NCBI GenBank assembly: GCA_017303575.1
Contig: JAFLCL010000032.1
Span: forward strand, 1-52,474
Direction: 5' to 3'
DNA: 52,474 nt
Source: Deltaproteobacteria bacterium
GTDB taxonomy: Bacteria; Myxococcota_A; Polyangia; Polyangiales; Sandaracinaceae
Shown here: one piece after another, positions 25,436-35,649 of the stretch
Layout: every line of letters starts with the position of its first letter
Position numbering within the stretch: the stretch's first letter is position 1
Notes under the pieces: generated by a model
What the model was told of the DNA's origin: nothing
The model's input: the letters and a program-made list of their open reading frames with translations, nothing else
Databases searched by the model: none
Position numbers and translations under genes: made by a program

Positions 25436-26416
25436 GTGCTCGTCGCCCGCGTTCTCCGCACGATCGAGGCCCATGCGCTCCTCGATCCAGGGGCGAGGGT
25501 GCTCGTCGCGATCAGCGGCGGGGCAGACTCGCTGGCCCTCCTCCATGCGCTGCGATCGATCGCCGGCGATCTCGGGCTCGTGCTGACCGGGGCGACGGTG
25601 GATCACGGCCTCCGCCCAGAGAGCGCCGACGAGCACGCCAAGGTCGCGTCGTACGTGCGCTCGACGGGGGTGCCTTGCGAGGTGCTCGGGCTCTCCCTCG
25701 GCGCCGGAAACGCGATCCAGGAGCGCGCGCGGGACGCCCGCTACGAGGCGCTCCTCCGCCATGCGAGTGAGGAGGGATGCGACGCCGTCGCGGTCGCTCA
25801 CACGCGCGACGATCAAGCCGAGACGGTGCTCGCGCGTCTCTTGCGCGGGGCAGGCGTGCGAGGTCTCGCGGGTGCGCTGCGGCGCCGCGACGATCGTGTG
25901 GTGCGACCGATGCTCGACGTCTCACGCGCCGAGATCCTCGCCTACCTGGGTGACCTCGGGCTCACGCCGCTCGTGGACGATCCGTCGAACCGCGACGATC
26001 GTTTCCTTCGGTCACGCGTGCGCCACGGGCTCTTGCCGACGCTCGCCGCCGAGCAGCCCGAGATCGCGTCCATGCTGGCTCGCCTCGCGGATGACGCGCG
26101 GGAGCATCGCGAGATGGTGGAGGGCCTGGCCGACGAGCTGGAGCCGCTCGCGTCGCCCTCGCTCGCGGTGCTCGCGCGCGCACGTCCGCCACTGCGACGC
26201 GAGCTGCTTCGTCGATGGGGCGTGCGTCAGGGCCTCGCGCCTCTGGGTCGTGTCCATCTCGAGGCCCTCGAGCGTCTCTGCCTGACAGCACGGGGAGAGG
26301 CGCGCTTGCCCGGTGCCTTCGTCGTCGCCATCGAGAACGGGCGCCTCGCCCTTCGTCCGATCCACGACCCACGGCCCAGTCCGCCGACGCAGTCGGACTC
26401 CGTTGAAGAAGCATGA
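25436..26416 (+). CDS. tilS: tRNA(Ile)-lysidine synthetase
   Basis: The 326-residue enzyme attaches lysine to C34 of the CAU-anticodon tRNA-Ile, so that AUA is read as isoleucine. The ATP-pyrophosphatase loop SGGADS lies at residues 27-32, followed by VDHGLRPESADEH, AVAHTRDDQAETVLARLLRGAG and VDDPSNRDDRFLRSRVRHGLLP. It lacks the longest C-terminal domain of the E. coli form, as in the shorter TilS class. The GTG start is supported by homology and a -10 hexamer 6 nt upstream. It heads the tilS-ftsH-folP-cdaA-cdaR run. Confidence 0.93.
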   Translation: MLVARVLRTIEAHALLDPGARVLVAISGGADSLALLHALRSIAGDLGLVLTGATVDHGLRPESADEHAKVASYVRSTGVPCEVLGLSLGAGNAIQERARDARYEALLRHASEEGCDAVAVAHTRDDQAETVLARLLRGAGVRGLAGALRRRDDRVVRPMLDVSRAEILAYLGDLGLTPLVDDPSNRDDRFLRSRVRHGLLPTLAAEQPEIASMLARLADDAREHREMVEGLADELEPLASPSLAVLARARPPLRRELLRRWGVRQGLAPLGRVHLEALERLCLTARGEARLPGAFVVAIENGRLALRPIHDPRPSPPTQSDSVEEA

Positions 26417-26542
26417 ATGTCGGTGCAACCGACCCGTCGTTCGATTGATGCTCCCAACCCCCTGTGACACCATCGTTCTTCGGCCGTCGCGCGCGCTCAC
26501 TGCCGCGTCGACGGGCACGAGGTTCCCGCACCTGAGGTATCC

Positions 26543-28474
<1,932 letters not shown>

Positions 28475-28518
28475 ACCGCCCCACGACACGACACCGACGA
28501 CACGACGAGAGGTCTGCC

Positions 28519-29460
28519 ATGGCTGGGCGGGTGAACGAGCGCAGCGAGCGAGAGAGCTCGGGGCGCTCGTTCGCCTTTCGAAGCCCGCGATCCAGGCCGG
28601 CGACCTGCGAGGTGTGGGGGATCTTGAACGTCACGCCGGACTCGTTCAGCGATGGCGGCCTGCACTTCCGCGAGGACGCTGCGGTCGCCCGCGCGCTCGC
28701 GATGCTGGACGAAGGCGCGGACGTGATCGACGTAGGCGGTGCCTCGTCGCGGCCGCGCGGCCGGACCTACGGCGAGGGCGCTGCTCCCGTCGGCGTCGAC
28801 GAAGAGATTCGGCGCGTCGTGCCCGTGATCGAGACGCTCCTCTCTCGCGCGCCGCAGGCGGTGGTGAGCATCGACACCACGTCGGCCGAGGTGGCCGACG
28901 CGGCGCTGTCGGCAGGCGCACGGATCGTGAACGACGTGTCGATGGGTCGATCGGAGGCGCTCCTCGATGTCTGCGCCCGTCACGGCGTCGAGCTGGTCCT
29001 CATGCACACGCGGAGCGACGGTCGCATCGACGAGACCACCACTGGCTACGACGACCTCGTGGGTGATGTCCTCCGAGAGCTCGAGGTCGCGCTGGTGCGC
29101 GCGCGTGAGCGCGGTGTCTCGCGGCTGTGGATCGACCCGGGTCTCGGGTTCGCGAAGACGGCGTCCCAGTCGATGAAGCTCCTGCGCTCGACCAGCACGC
29201 TCGCGGACGCAGGTGTGCCGGTGCTGATCGGTGCCTCGCGCAAGTCGTTCCTCGCGCAGCACGCCAAGGACGCGCTCGGTCGTGCGCCCCACGCCGATGT
29301 GCGCCTCGGAGCGAGCGTCGCTGCCGTCGCGATCGCCGCGATCGGTGGTGCTCGCGCGGTGCGGGTGCACGACGTGCGTGAGTCGCGTCAGGCGCTCCAG
29401 ATCCTCGATCGCGCGACCTCGAGCTCGCCTGCCCCGATCGCGCCCGAGGTACGGACGTGA
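28519..29460 (+). CDS. folP: Dihydropteroate synthase
   Basis: The 313-residue enzyme joins p-aminobenzoate to the pterin diphosphate in folate synthesis. Landmarks are GILNVTPDSFSDGG, the pABA-loop stretch VIDVGGASSRP, VSIDTTSAEVA, IDPGLGFAKT, the catalytic IGASRKSF and RVHDV. The GGASSRP loop has Ala where most FolP enzymes have Glu (GGESTRP). That makes it resemble the loop of acquired Sul enzymes, although the rest looks chromosomal. An N-terminal extension of about 30 basic residues precedes the barrel. Its stop overlaps the cdaA GTG by 4 nt. Confidence 0.93.
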   Translation: MAGRVNERSERESSGRSFAFRSPRSRPATCEVWGILNVTPDSFSDGGLHFREDAAVARALAMLDEGADVIDVGGASSRPRGRTYGEGAAPVGVDEEIRRVVPVIETLLSRAPQAVVSIDTTSAEVADAALSAGARIVNDVSMGRSEALLDVCARHGVELVLMHTRSDGRIDETTTGYDDLVGDVLRELEVALVRARERGVSRLWIDPGLGFAKTASQSMKLLRSTSTLADAGVPVLIGASRKSFLAQHAKDALGRAPHADVRLGASVAAVAIAAIGGARAVRVHDVRESRQALQILDRATSSSPAPIAPEVRT

Positions 29461-30455
29461 GCGATCTCGTCGAGCTCGTGTCCGCGTTCTTCGCGCAGAG
29501 CCCCGTGCGCGTGACGCTCGACGTGCTCGACGTGCTGGTGGTCGCGTTCCTCATCTACCGCGTGCTCCTCCTCGTGCGGGGGACACGCGCCATGCAGATG
29601 GCGATCGGTCTCGGCCTCGTGTTCGTCGTCTACCACGCGTCGAGACAGCTCGGGCTCTACACGCTCTACACGCTGCTCAACGCGTTCCTCACGTACATCG
29701 TGTTGCTCGTCGTGGTGCTGTTCCAGAACGACATCCGTCGCGTGCTCACGCGCGTGGGCACGCAGCCGTTCTTGCGCGGCGCGCGCCATCAGCGCGAGCT
29801 GCAGGCGGTGGAAGAAGTGGTGAAGGCCGCTGTCGCGCTCGCGCACAAGCGCATCGGCGGGCTCATCGTGTTCGAGCGCGACGCGCTGCTCGACGAGTTC
29901 ATCCAGATGGGCACCGTGCTCGACGCGAGCGTGACCAAGGAGCTGCTCTACAGCCTCTTCGTGCCGAGCCACGAGAACCCGATGCACGACGGCGCGGTGA
30001 TCATCCGTGAGGGTCGTGTGTGGCAGGGCGGCGTGTTCCTGCCGCTGACCGGAAGCCCCAAGCTCGATCGATCGCTCGGCACGCGTCATCGCGCCGCGAT
30101 CGGCATCTCCGAAGAGACCGACGCAGTCGTCGTCGTGGTCTCCGAGGAGCGCGGCGCGATCGGGATCTGCTTCAACGGCAACATGGTGCGAGACCTCGAC
30201 GCGGGCTCGCTGCGACAGGCCCTGCTGGGCCTCTTCCAGGTGCCGGTGAAGAAGAAGGTCGCCAAGCCCGAGCCCAAGCGCCGTGAAGAGACGGGACGCG
30301 TGAGCCAGACCTCGGTGCCACCGCCACGGCTCTCGACGCCGCCCGCGATGCCGAGGGTCGCGGCGGCGAGCTCGACGACGGAGGGGCCCGTCGACCCGCT
30401 CGCCGCGCCCACCGAGAAGCCGATCGCGCGCGACGGCGATGCGGGGGCAAGCTGA
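29457..30455 (+). CDS. cdaA: Diadenylate cyclase CdaA
   Basis: The 332-residue membrane enzyme makes c-di-AMP from two ATP. Three N-terminal membrane helices (about 20-40, 45-60 and 75-90) are followed by the DAC domain with DGA (178-180) and RHR (210-212), both catalytic motifs intact. A Pro/Ser/Thr-rich tail of about 80 residues follows, longer than in most CdaA proteins. The GTG overlaps the folP stop as GTGA, and the stop overlaps the cdaR ATG (TGATG), so the three are translationally coupled. CdaR is the usual membrane regulator of this enzyme. Confidence 0.95.
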   Translation: MSDLVELVSAFFAQSPVRVTLDVLDVLVVAFLIYRVLLLVRGTRAMQMAIGLGLVFVVYHASRQLGLYTLYTLLNAFLTYIVLLVVVLFQNDIRRVLTRVGTQPFLRGARHQRELQAVEEVVKAAVALAHKRIGGLIVFERDALLDEFIQMGTVLDASVTKELLYSLFVPSHENPMHDGAVIIREGRVWQGGVFLPLTGSPKLDRSLGTRHRAAIGISEETDAVVVVVSEERGAIGICFNGNMVRDLDAGSLRQALLGLFQVPVKKKVAKPEPKRREETGRVSQTSVPPPRLSTPPAMPRVAAASSTTEGPVDPLAAPTEKPIARDGDAGAS

Positions 30456-31432
30456 TGGTGCAGAAGACTCCTCCGCAGAGCTCGGGTGTGCTCCGCGGCC
30501 TCCTGCTCGACAACCTCGGTCTCAAGGTCGTGTCGCTGGTCACCGCGATGGCGATCTTCTGGCTCGTGCGCGGGGCAGAGGAGGCGCAGCGCGCGGTGTT
30601 CGTGGACGTGGTCGCCGTCACGCCGCCTGCGACGAGCGAGCGCATGCTCACGAGCGATCTGCCCGCGAAGGTGCGTCTCACGCTCCGCGGCAGTCGATCG
30701 ATCCTCAACGCGCTCCATGCAGACGACATCCCGCCGGTGCAGGTCGATCTCTCGACGAGCACCGCGAGTCTCTACTACTTCGAGCCCGAGACGTTCGAGC
30801 TGCCGGGCGGCATGGAGATCATGCAGATCGCACCGCCGACGATCCCGCTGTCGTGGGCGGTGCGCAGCAGTCGCAGCGTCTCTCTCGTCCCTGCGATGGA
30901 GGGCGCGCCGGACCCCGGCCTCATGCTGTCGGGCACGACCACCGTGCGGCCCTCGACGACGATGCTGCGCGGGCCCGAGCCGGATCTCGCCACGATCGAG
31001 CGGCTCATGACGGACCCGGTCACGATCAGCGGCCTGCCGGCGGGGCGCTACGAGCGTCGCGTGGGCTTGGTGCGACTGCCGGGTCACGTGGAGAACGTGG
31101 GCGACAACACTGTCACGGTGATCTTCGAGCTGAGCCCCGAGGTCGCCGAGCGATCGGTGCCACGCCTCGAGCTCGCCGTCATCGGCGGCACGGTGCGAGA
31201 GGTCAGGCCTGCGCGCGTGCGCGTCACGCTGCGCGGACCGCCGCGCGTTCTCGACGCGATGGACGCACCGAGCATCGTGCCGTTCGTGGACGTGAGCGCT
31301 GTCGATCAGAGCGCCGGCACGCAGGCCGTTCCCGTGCACGTGCGTGGGATCCCCGAGGGCATCGAGCTCGCGCGCGTCGAGCCCGACGAAGCGCTCGTCA
31401 CGCCTCAGCCCGCGGTGGCGCCGCACCACTGA
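30455..31432 (+). CDS. cdaR: YbbR-domain regulator of CdaA
   Basis: The 325-residue protein has one N-terminal membrane helix (LLDNLGLKVVSLVTAMAIFW), then YbbR-type beta repeats outside the membrane. The repeated patterns VRLTLRGSRSILNAL and VRVTLRGPPRVLDAM mark at least two of them. In Firmicutes CdaR binds CdaA and adjusts c-di-AMP output. The immediate coupling here supports the same partnership. In the canonical arrangement glmM comes next on the same strand. Here the next genes are inverted. Confidence 0.88.
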   Translation: MVQKTPPQSSGVLRGLLLDNLGLKVVSLVTAMAIFWLVRGAEEAQRAVFVDVVAVTPPATSERMLTSDLPAKVRLTLRGSRSILNALHADDIPPVQVDLSTSTASLYYFEPETFELPGGMEIMQIAPPTIPLSWAVRSSRSVSLVPAMEGAPDPGLMLSGTTTVRPSTTMLRGPEPDLATIERLMTDPVTISGLPAGRYERRVGLVRLPGHVENVGDNTVTVIFELSPEVAERSVPRLELAVIGGTVREVRPARVRVTLRGPPRVLDAMDAPSIVPFVDVSAVDQSAGTQAVPVHVRGIPEGIELARVEPDEALVTPQPAVAPHH

Positions 31433-31437
31433 CGCCA

Positions 31438-31464
31438 CGTGAGGGGGGTCCGCGGCGGCTCACG
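31438..31464. terminator. Weak hairpin between convergent cdaR and kinase genes
   Basis: CGTGAG (31438-31443) and CTCACG (31459-31464) form a 6-bp stem in the 27-bp gap where the cdaR and kinase genes meet tail to tail. Confidence 0.3.
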
Positions 31465-33253
31465 CGTCGTGCGCGAGCCTTCGTGCCGCGATGTCGCGCG
31501 TGACCGCGGCGTCGCTCGAGGGTGCGATGCCGCTCGCCTCTCGTTGCGAGATGGCGGAGAGCGTGCGCGACACCTCGAGCGACGTGCGTCCCTCGGCCTC
31601 GGACGACAGAGCGACGGCGAGCTCGCTCATCGTGGGCCGATCGTCGGGTGACTTCGCGAGGCAGCGGTGGATCAGGGCCACCAACGCCGGGCTCGCGTCC
31701 GGTCGCAGCGTCGCGAGCGGCGCAGGCGTCTCGAACGCGTGGGCCACGAGGTACTGGCTCGCGGTCTCGGCCTCGAACGGCGGGCGTCCAGCGAGCAGCC
31801 GATAGAGGACGAGCCCCGCCAGGTAGACGTCGCAGCGCTCGGTGATCTCGCCGGGCCGCAGCACCTGCTCGGGCGCCATGTATTCCGGCGTTCCCACGAT
31901 GTGGCTGCTCTGCGTGAGGGGGGCGGCGCGCTCCTCCGTGGCCAGCTTGCTGATGCCGAAGTCCAGCACCTTGAGGCCGGGCTCGTCGTTCGTGAGCATC
32001 AGGTTCGACGGCTTGATGTCGCGATGGACGACCCCCTTCGCGTGCGCGGCCTCGAGGGCGAGCGCGAGCGTGGTGCCCAGCGCGGCGACGTCGCGTGCGT
32101 CGAGGCCGCGGCTGCTCAGCACGTGCGAGAGCGGGGTTCCGTCGACGAACTCCTGCACTTGGTAGAGGACGCCCTCGCTCGAGAGATCCACGTGGAGCGT
32201 GCGCGCGACCGCCGGGTGCACGATGCGCGCGCCTGCGCGCGCCTCGCGGAGGAAGCGCTGCATCTCCTCGGGCTGCTCGCCGAAGCTCGCCTTCACGAGC
32301 TTCACAGCGACACGCGAGTCGCTCCGCACGTCACGCGCTTCGTAGACCGCGCCCATGCCGCCCTCCGCCACGAAGCGGACGATGCGCACCCGATCGTCGA
32401 GCACGGTGCCCGGTCGCAGCGTGCGCGGCCCCGACCGCGCGAGCTGATCGAGGGCCTCGGAGAGCTCGCGCGATCGTTCTTCCACGCGCGCTTCGAGCTG
32501 CGCGTTCGCGCGCTCGAGCTCCTTCGACTTCTCGACGACTTCGTGCACCGCGTCGGCGACCTTGGACTCCAGGCTCGCGTTGAGTGTCGCGAGATCTGCG
32601 CGGTGTCGCTCGCTCGCGAGGCGCGCCGCGATCTCGCGCACGTTGCTCGTGTAGATGAGGCGCGAGAACACCATCGAGCCCATGGTCATCGCGCAGAGGT
32701 TCGCGAGCATCGAGCGAACGAACGCCGGATCGGTGCCGTGGTGGACGACCGCGCTCGAGAGGATCGTCGCGCCGAGGATCGCGCTGGGGATCGCAGTGCG
32801 TGCGCGCGTGATCAGGAACGCGCCCGCGAGCAGCGTGATCGTGAAGATGTCGATGTTGGGGCGCGCGCGTTGCGCGTTGGCGCTGATGAGCGCGCCGAAC
32901 ACTGCATAGCCGAAGACGAACAGGTCCGCGGCCCACCCGCGCATTCGCCTGGGTCGATCGAGCCACAGCGCGACGCAGAGGGCGACGACCGGGCCGATCA
33001 TCGCGGCGTGCAGCATCGCGAGGACACGCAGCCATTCCGCGGTGGCCTCGGACGCATCGGGGCCCGGTCCGCTCCAACCGGTCCAGAAGCCGACGAGGTG
33101 GAGCACGATCGTGACGGGCAACATCACGCGGACGTTGCGGACGTTGCGCTCCTCGATCTCTGCCCTGACCGCGGCGCGGTCTTCGTCCGGCACAGCGAGC
33201 AACGGCTCGAAGAGCCGCGCGAGTCGGCCGGGCTCTCTCGAAGGGTCGGGCAA
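31460..33253 (-). CDS. Membrane Ser/Thr kinase with N-terminal six-helix domain
   Basis: The 597-residue protein has about six membrane helices (residues 43-200), a long coiled coil (about 205-275) and a C-terminal eukaryote-like kinase (285-550). The kinase shows the glycine loop VAEGGMGAVYEA, Lys318 in VAVK, HRD (410-412) and DFG (431-433), all intact. This reverses the usual bacterial order of kinase first, membrane helix after, and looks like a histidine-kinase sensor chassis with a Ser/Thr kinase output. The start is a TTG chosen from the homology-free N-terminus and a TATCCT hexamer 8 nt before it. It lies between cdaR and glmM, on the glmM strand. Confidence 0.88.
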   Translation of the reverse strand: MPDPSREPGRLARLFEPLLAVPDEDRAAVRAEIEERNVRNVRVMLPVTIVLHLVGFWTGWSGPGPDASEATAEWLRVLAMLHAAMIGPVVALCVALWLDRPRRMRGWAADLFVFGYAVFGALISANAQRARPNIDIFTITLLAGAFLITRARTAIPSAILGATILSSAVVHHGTDPAFVRSMLANLCAMTMGSMVFSRLIYTSNVREIAARLASERHRADLATLNASLESKVADAVHEVVEKSKELERANAQLEARVEERSRELSEALDQLARSGPRTLRPGTVLDDRVRIVRFVAEGGMGAVYEARDVRSDSRVAVKLVKASFGEQPEEMQRFLREARAGARIVHPAVARTLHVDLSSEGVLYQVQEFVDGTPLSHVLSSRGLDARDVAALGTTLALALEAAHAKGVVHRDIKPSNLMLTNDEPGLKVLDFGISKLATEERAAPLTQSSHIVGTPEYMAPEQVLRPGEITERCDVYLAGLVLYRLLAGRPPFEAETASQYLVAHAFETPAPLATLRPDASPALVALIHRCLAKSPDDRPTMSELAVALSSEAEGRTSLEVSRTLSAISQREASGIAPSSDAAVTRDIAARRLAHDA

Positions 33254-33261
33254 GCGGTCGA

Positions 33262-33267
33262 AGGATA
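33262..33267 (-). promoter_or_regulatory. Candidate -10 (TATCCT) of the membrane kinase gene
   Basis: On the minus strand TATCCT ends 8 nt before the TTG at 33253. Leaderless initiation at TTG would be unusual, so the start codon deserves checking. Confidence 0.4.
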
Positions 33268-33303
33268 GCGGTTACCGAAGCGATCGGCCGCCGGCCCTCG
33301 TGA

Positions 33304-34668
33304 TCACGACCCGCCGAGCTCGGTCTTGGCGGTGCTCAAGATCCCGTCGGCCAGCGTGCGGATGAGCGTGTCGCTCTCACCCTCCACCATCACGCGCAGC
33401 TTCGGCTCGGTGCCGCTCCAGCGCACCACGACGCGGCCGGTCTTGCCGAGCTTCTTCTCGGCGGCGGTGATCGCGCGCGTCGTCTTGGGCATCTGATCGA
33501 GCGGCTTGCGCGCCTTGAGCGTCCCGTTGACGAGGATCTGGGGGACGCGTGTCATCGCACCCGTGGCGAGCTCGGAGAGCGGCTTCTTCTCACGCACCGC
33601 CATCGCCAGGAGCTGGAGGCCCGCGACCAGCCCGTCTCCCGTCGATGCATGATCGAGGAAGATCATGTGCCCCGACTGCTCGCCGCCGAGGTTGTATCCC
33701 TGCTTTCGCATCTCCTCGACGACGTAGCGGTCACCGACGGCCGTACGCACGAGCTTGCCGCCTGCGGCCTCGATCGCACGCTCGAGGCCGAGGTTCGACA
33801 TCACCGTCGCGACGAGCGTCTTCTTCTTGAGCTTCTTGTCGCGGAGCATCCGCGTCGCGCACAGCGCCATCACTGCGTCGCCGTCGACCTCGTTGCCCTT
33901 CTCGTCGATCACGATCACGCGATCGGCATCGCCATCGAGCGCGATGCCGAGATCCGCGCGCTGACGGATCACCTCGGCGGCGCACGCAGCGGGGTGAACC
34001 GCGCCGCACTTCTCGTTGATGTTCTTGCCGTCCGGATCGACGCCGATCGCGAAGACCTCGGCCCCGAGCTCGGCGAGCACGGTCGGCGCGACGCGGTACG
34101 CAGCGCCATGCGCTGCGTCGATCACGATGCGCAGGCCCTCGAGCGTGAGCTCGGAGGGGAACGTCTGCTTCACGAACGCGACGTAGCGGCCGCGTGCGTC
34201 GTCGAGGCGCTCGGCGACACCGACGTCGGAGCCGGTGGGGCGGTCGTGATCGAGCGCGTCGCTCTCGATGAGGCGCTCCAGCTCCGCCTCGGCCTCGTCG
34301 GGCAGCTTGAAGCCGTCGCCGCCGAAGATCTTGATCCCGTTGTCGAAATACGGGTTGTGGCTGGCGCTGATCACGACGCCCGCGTCCGCGCGCATCGAGG
34401 TCGTGAGGTGCGCGACGGCCGGCGTCGGCAGCGGGCCGCTCAGCATCACGCGACCACCCCACGTGCACACGCCGGCGGAGAGCGCGGTCTCGAGGAGGTA
34501 GCCGGAGAGGCGCGTGTCCTTGCCGATCACCACGCGAGGCGCGTGCTTGGTCTTCTTTCGGAGCTGATGGACGATCCCTGCCCCGATGCGGAACGCGATC
34601 TCGGGGGTCACCGCGCCCGAGTTCGCGAGGCCGCGCACGCCATCGGTACCGAAGAGCTTTCGAGTCAT
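33304..34668 (-). CDS. glmM: Phosphoglucosamine mutase
   Basis: The 454-residue enzyme converts glucosamine-6-phosphate to glucosamine-1-phosphate for peptidoglycan and LPS synthesis. The phosphoserine site is Ser103 in ISASHNPYFDN. The metal loop is ALDGDADRVI, and the C-terminal phosphate-binding loop is RWSGTEPKLRVMVEGE. The N-terminus KLFGTDGVRG is canonical. In many bacteria glmM follows cdaA and cdaR, and CdaA interacts with it. Here it faces them, with the kinase gene between. Its start is an ATG. Confidence 0.95.
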   Translation of the reverse strand: MTRKLFGTDGVRGLANSGAVTPEIAFRIGAGIVHQLRKKTKHAPRVVIGKDTRLSGYLLETALSAGVCTWGGRVMLSGPLPTPAVAHLTTSMRADAGVVISASHNPYFDNGIKIFGGDGFKLPDEAEAELERLIESDALDHDRPTGSDVGVAERLDDARGRYVAFVKQTFPSELTLEGLRIVIDAAHGAAYRVAPTVLAELGAEVFAIGVDPDGKNINEKCGAVHPAACAAEVIRQRADLGIALDGDADRVIVIDEKGNEVDGDAVMALCATRMLRDKKLKKKTLVATVMSNLGLERAIEAAGGKLVRTAVGDRYVVEEMRKQGYNLGGEQSGHMIFLDHASTGDGLVAGLQLLAMAVREKKPLSELATGAMTRVPQILVNGTLKARKPLDQMPKTTRAITAAEKKLGKTGRVVVRWSGTEPKLRVMVEGESDTLIRTLADGILSTAKTELGGS

Positions 34669-34709
34669 GCGGCGCGCTTCTTATCAGCCGCGCGCGGCGC
34701 GTGCCTCTC

Positions 34710-35186
34710 TCACGCGCCTCCGCTCTCGAGGGGCCACAGGCGACGGAACGACACGGCGAAGAGGCGCGACTCGAAGGACACCAGCGCGCCGTAGCGGCAG
34801 CGCTCCGCGAGCACGCCCTCGTGGCTCGATCCGTCGCGCGCGAGGAAGCGCACGCGCTGGCCCTCGAGCAGCGCGAGGAACAGCCTCGCGTCCGCGGCCA
34901 CGTCGGCGAGGGGATGATCGGGAGACGTCGCCGTGATGGACGCGCGGTCCGTGGCGATGCGCTGGAAGCGACCGTCGCCGATCCACACGTCGAGGTGCGC
35001 GTCCGTCTCGCACACGACGATGCCCTCGATCTCGCGCCCCCGCGCATCGTGGAAGCGCGCGAGCCCGCCGATCCGCGCATCGTGTCGCAGGCTCACGCGG
35101 CCTCCGAGCGCGGCGCGCGCGTCGTCGATCGACGGAGCCGCAGAGCCGACATCGCGCGCTCCGAGCGAGGGCAGGGAGCGCTTCAT
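34710..35186 (-). CDS. Hypothetical protein coupled to a coiled-coil gene
   Basis: The 158-residue soluble product has no signal peptide or membrane segment. It looks like two small beta-rich repeats: RVSLRHDARIGGLARFHDARG with EGIVVCETDAHLDVWIGDG, and RVRFLARDGSSHEGVL with LVSFESRLFAVSFRRLWPL. The pattern recalls small PilZ- or SH3-like barrels, but I cannot assign a family. Its ATG overlaps the stop of the upstream coiled-coil gene by 4 nt (ATGA), which supports both start and function as a pair. Confidence 0.6.
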   Translation of the reverse strand: MKRSLPSLGARDVGSAAPSIDDARAALGGRVSLRHDARIGGLARFHDARGREIEGIVVCETDAHLDVWIGDGRFQRIATDRASITATSPDHPLADVAADARLFLALLEGQRVRFLARDGSSHEGVLAERCRYGALVSFESRLFAVSFRRLWPLESGGA

Positions 35187-35500
35187 CGCGAGGCTCGCTT
35201 GCGCCTTCGCGCGGAGGGTTCGGGGGCGGGCTCCCTCGCGATGCTGGCGATCAGGCCCTCGACGGTGTCTGGCGGGGCGTCCGCCAGGATTGGTCGCACG
35301 CGCACGAGCTCGCGCGACGTCTCGGTCGCGGCAGACGGCGGGGGCGCGAAGCGCGCGGGCCGAGGGTTCGCAGCGACAGCGGCCTCGAGCTCTCGGATCC
35401 GAGCGTTCGCAGCCTCGAGCTGCGCCTCGAGCTCGCTCACGCGCAGCTCGAGGCTCGCCTTGTGAGCGTGGAGCGCGTCGAACGAGTCGCGGTGGGGCAC
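35183..35500 (-). CDS. Small coiled-coil protein
   Basis: The 105-residue protein begins at a GTG with a clear heptad pattern in residues 12-45 (LELRVSELEAQLEAANARIRE-type). A Pro/Arg-rich middle follows, and it ends with a basic tail (PSARRRKRASR). The GTG is supported by a TACCGT hexamer 6 nt upstream. A longer frame continues upstream, but that part is low-quality and overlaps the divergent lipoprotein region. It is likely a partner or scaffold for the coupled downstream product. No function is known. Confidence 0.55.
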   Translation of the reverse strand: MPHRDSFDALHAHKASLELRVSELEAQLEAANARIRELEAAVAANPRPARFAPPPSAATETSRELVRVRPILADAPPDTVEGLIASIAREPAPEPSARRRKRASR

Positions 35501-35506
35501 GACGCC

Positions 35507-35512
35507 ACGGTA
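35507..35512 (-). promoter_or_regulatory. Candidate leaderless extended -10 (TGCTACCGT)
   Basis: On the minus strand TACCGT, preceded by TGC as an extended -10, ends 6 nt before the GTG at 35500. Confidence 0.45.
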
Positions 35513-35614
35513 GCAGGTCGATGAATCATGGAGGTCCCGCGGCCGTCTCGTCCGCGCTCGTCTCTCGTTGGCGACGGGCCTCGCGTCCGATCCGAATCGC
35601 ACGGAGCGCGAGGG

Positions 35615-35643
35615 CTTGGAGGCTCGCCGATTCTGTGTAGTGT
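35615..35643 (+). promoter_or_regulatory. Candidate leaderless promoter (TTGGAG-17-TAGTGT)
   Basis: TTGGAG (35615-35620) and TAGTGT (35638-35643) are 17 bp apart. The hexamer ends 6 nt before the ATG at 35650. Confidence 0.5.
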
Positions 35644-35649
35644 TCGCCC

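Noticed and set aside
26413..26448. 11-codon frame overlapping the tilS stop codon
   Set aside because: It is too short, with no ribosome site and no leader-peptide features.
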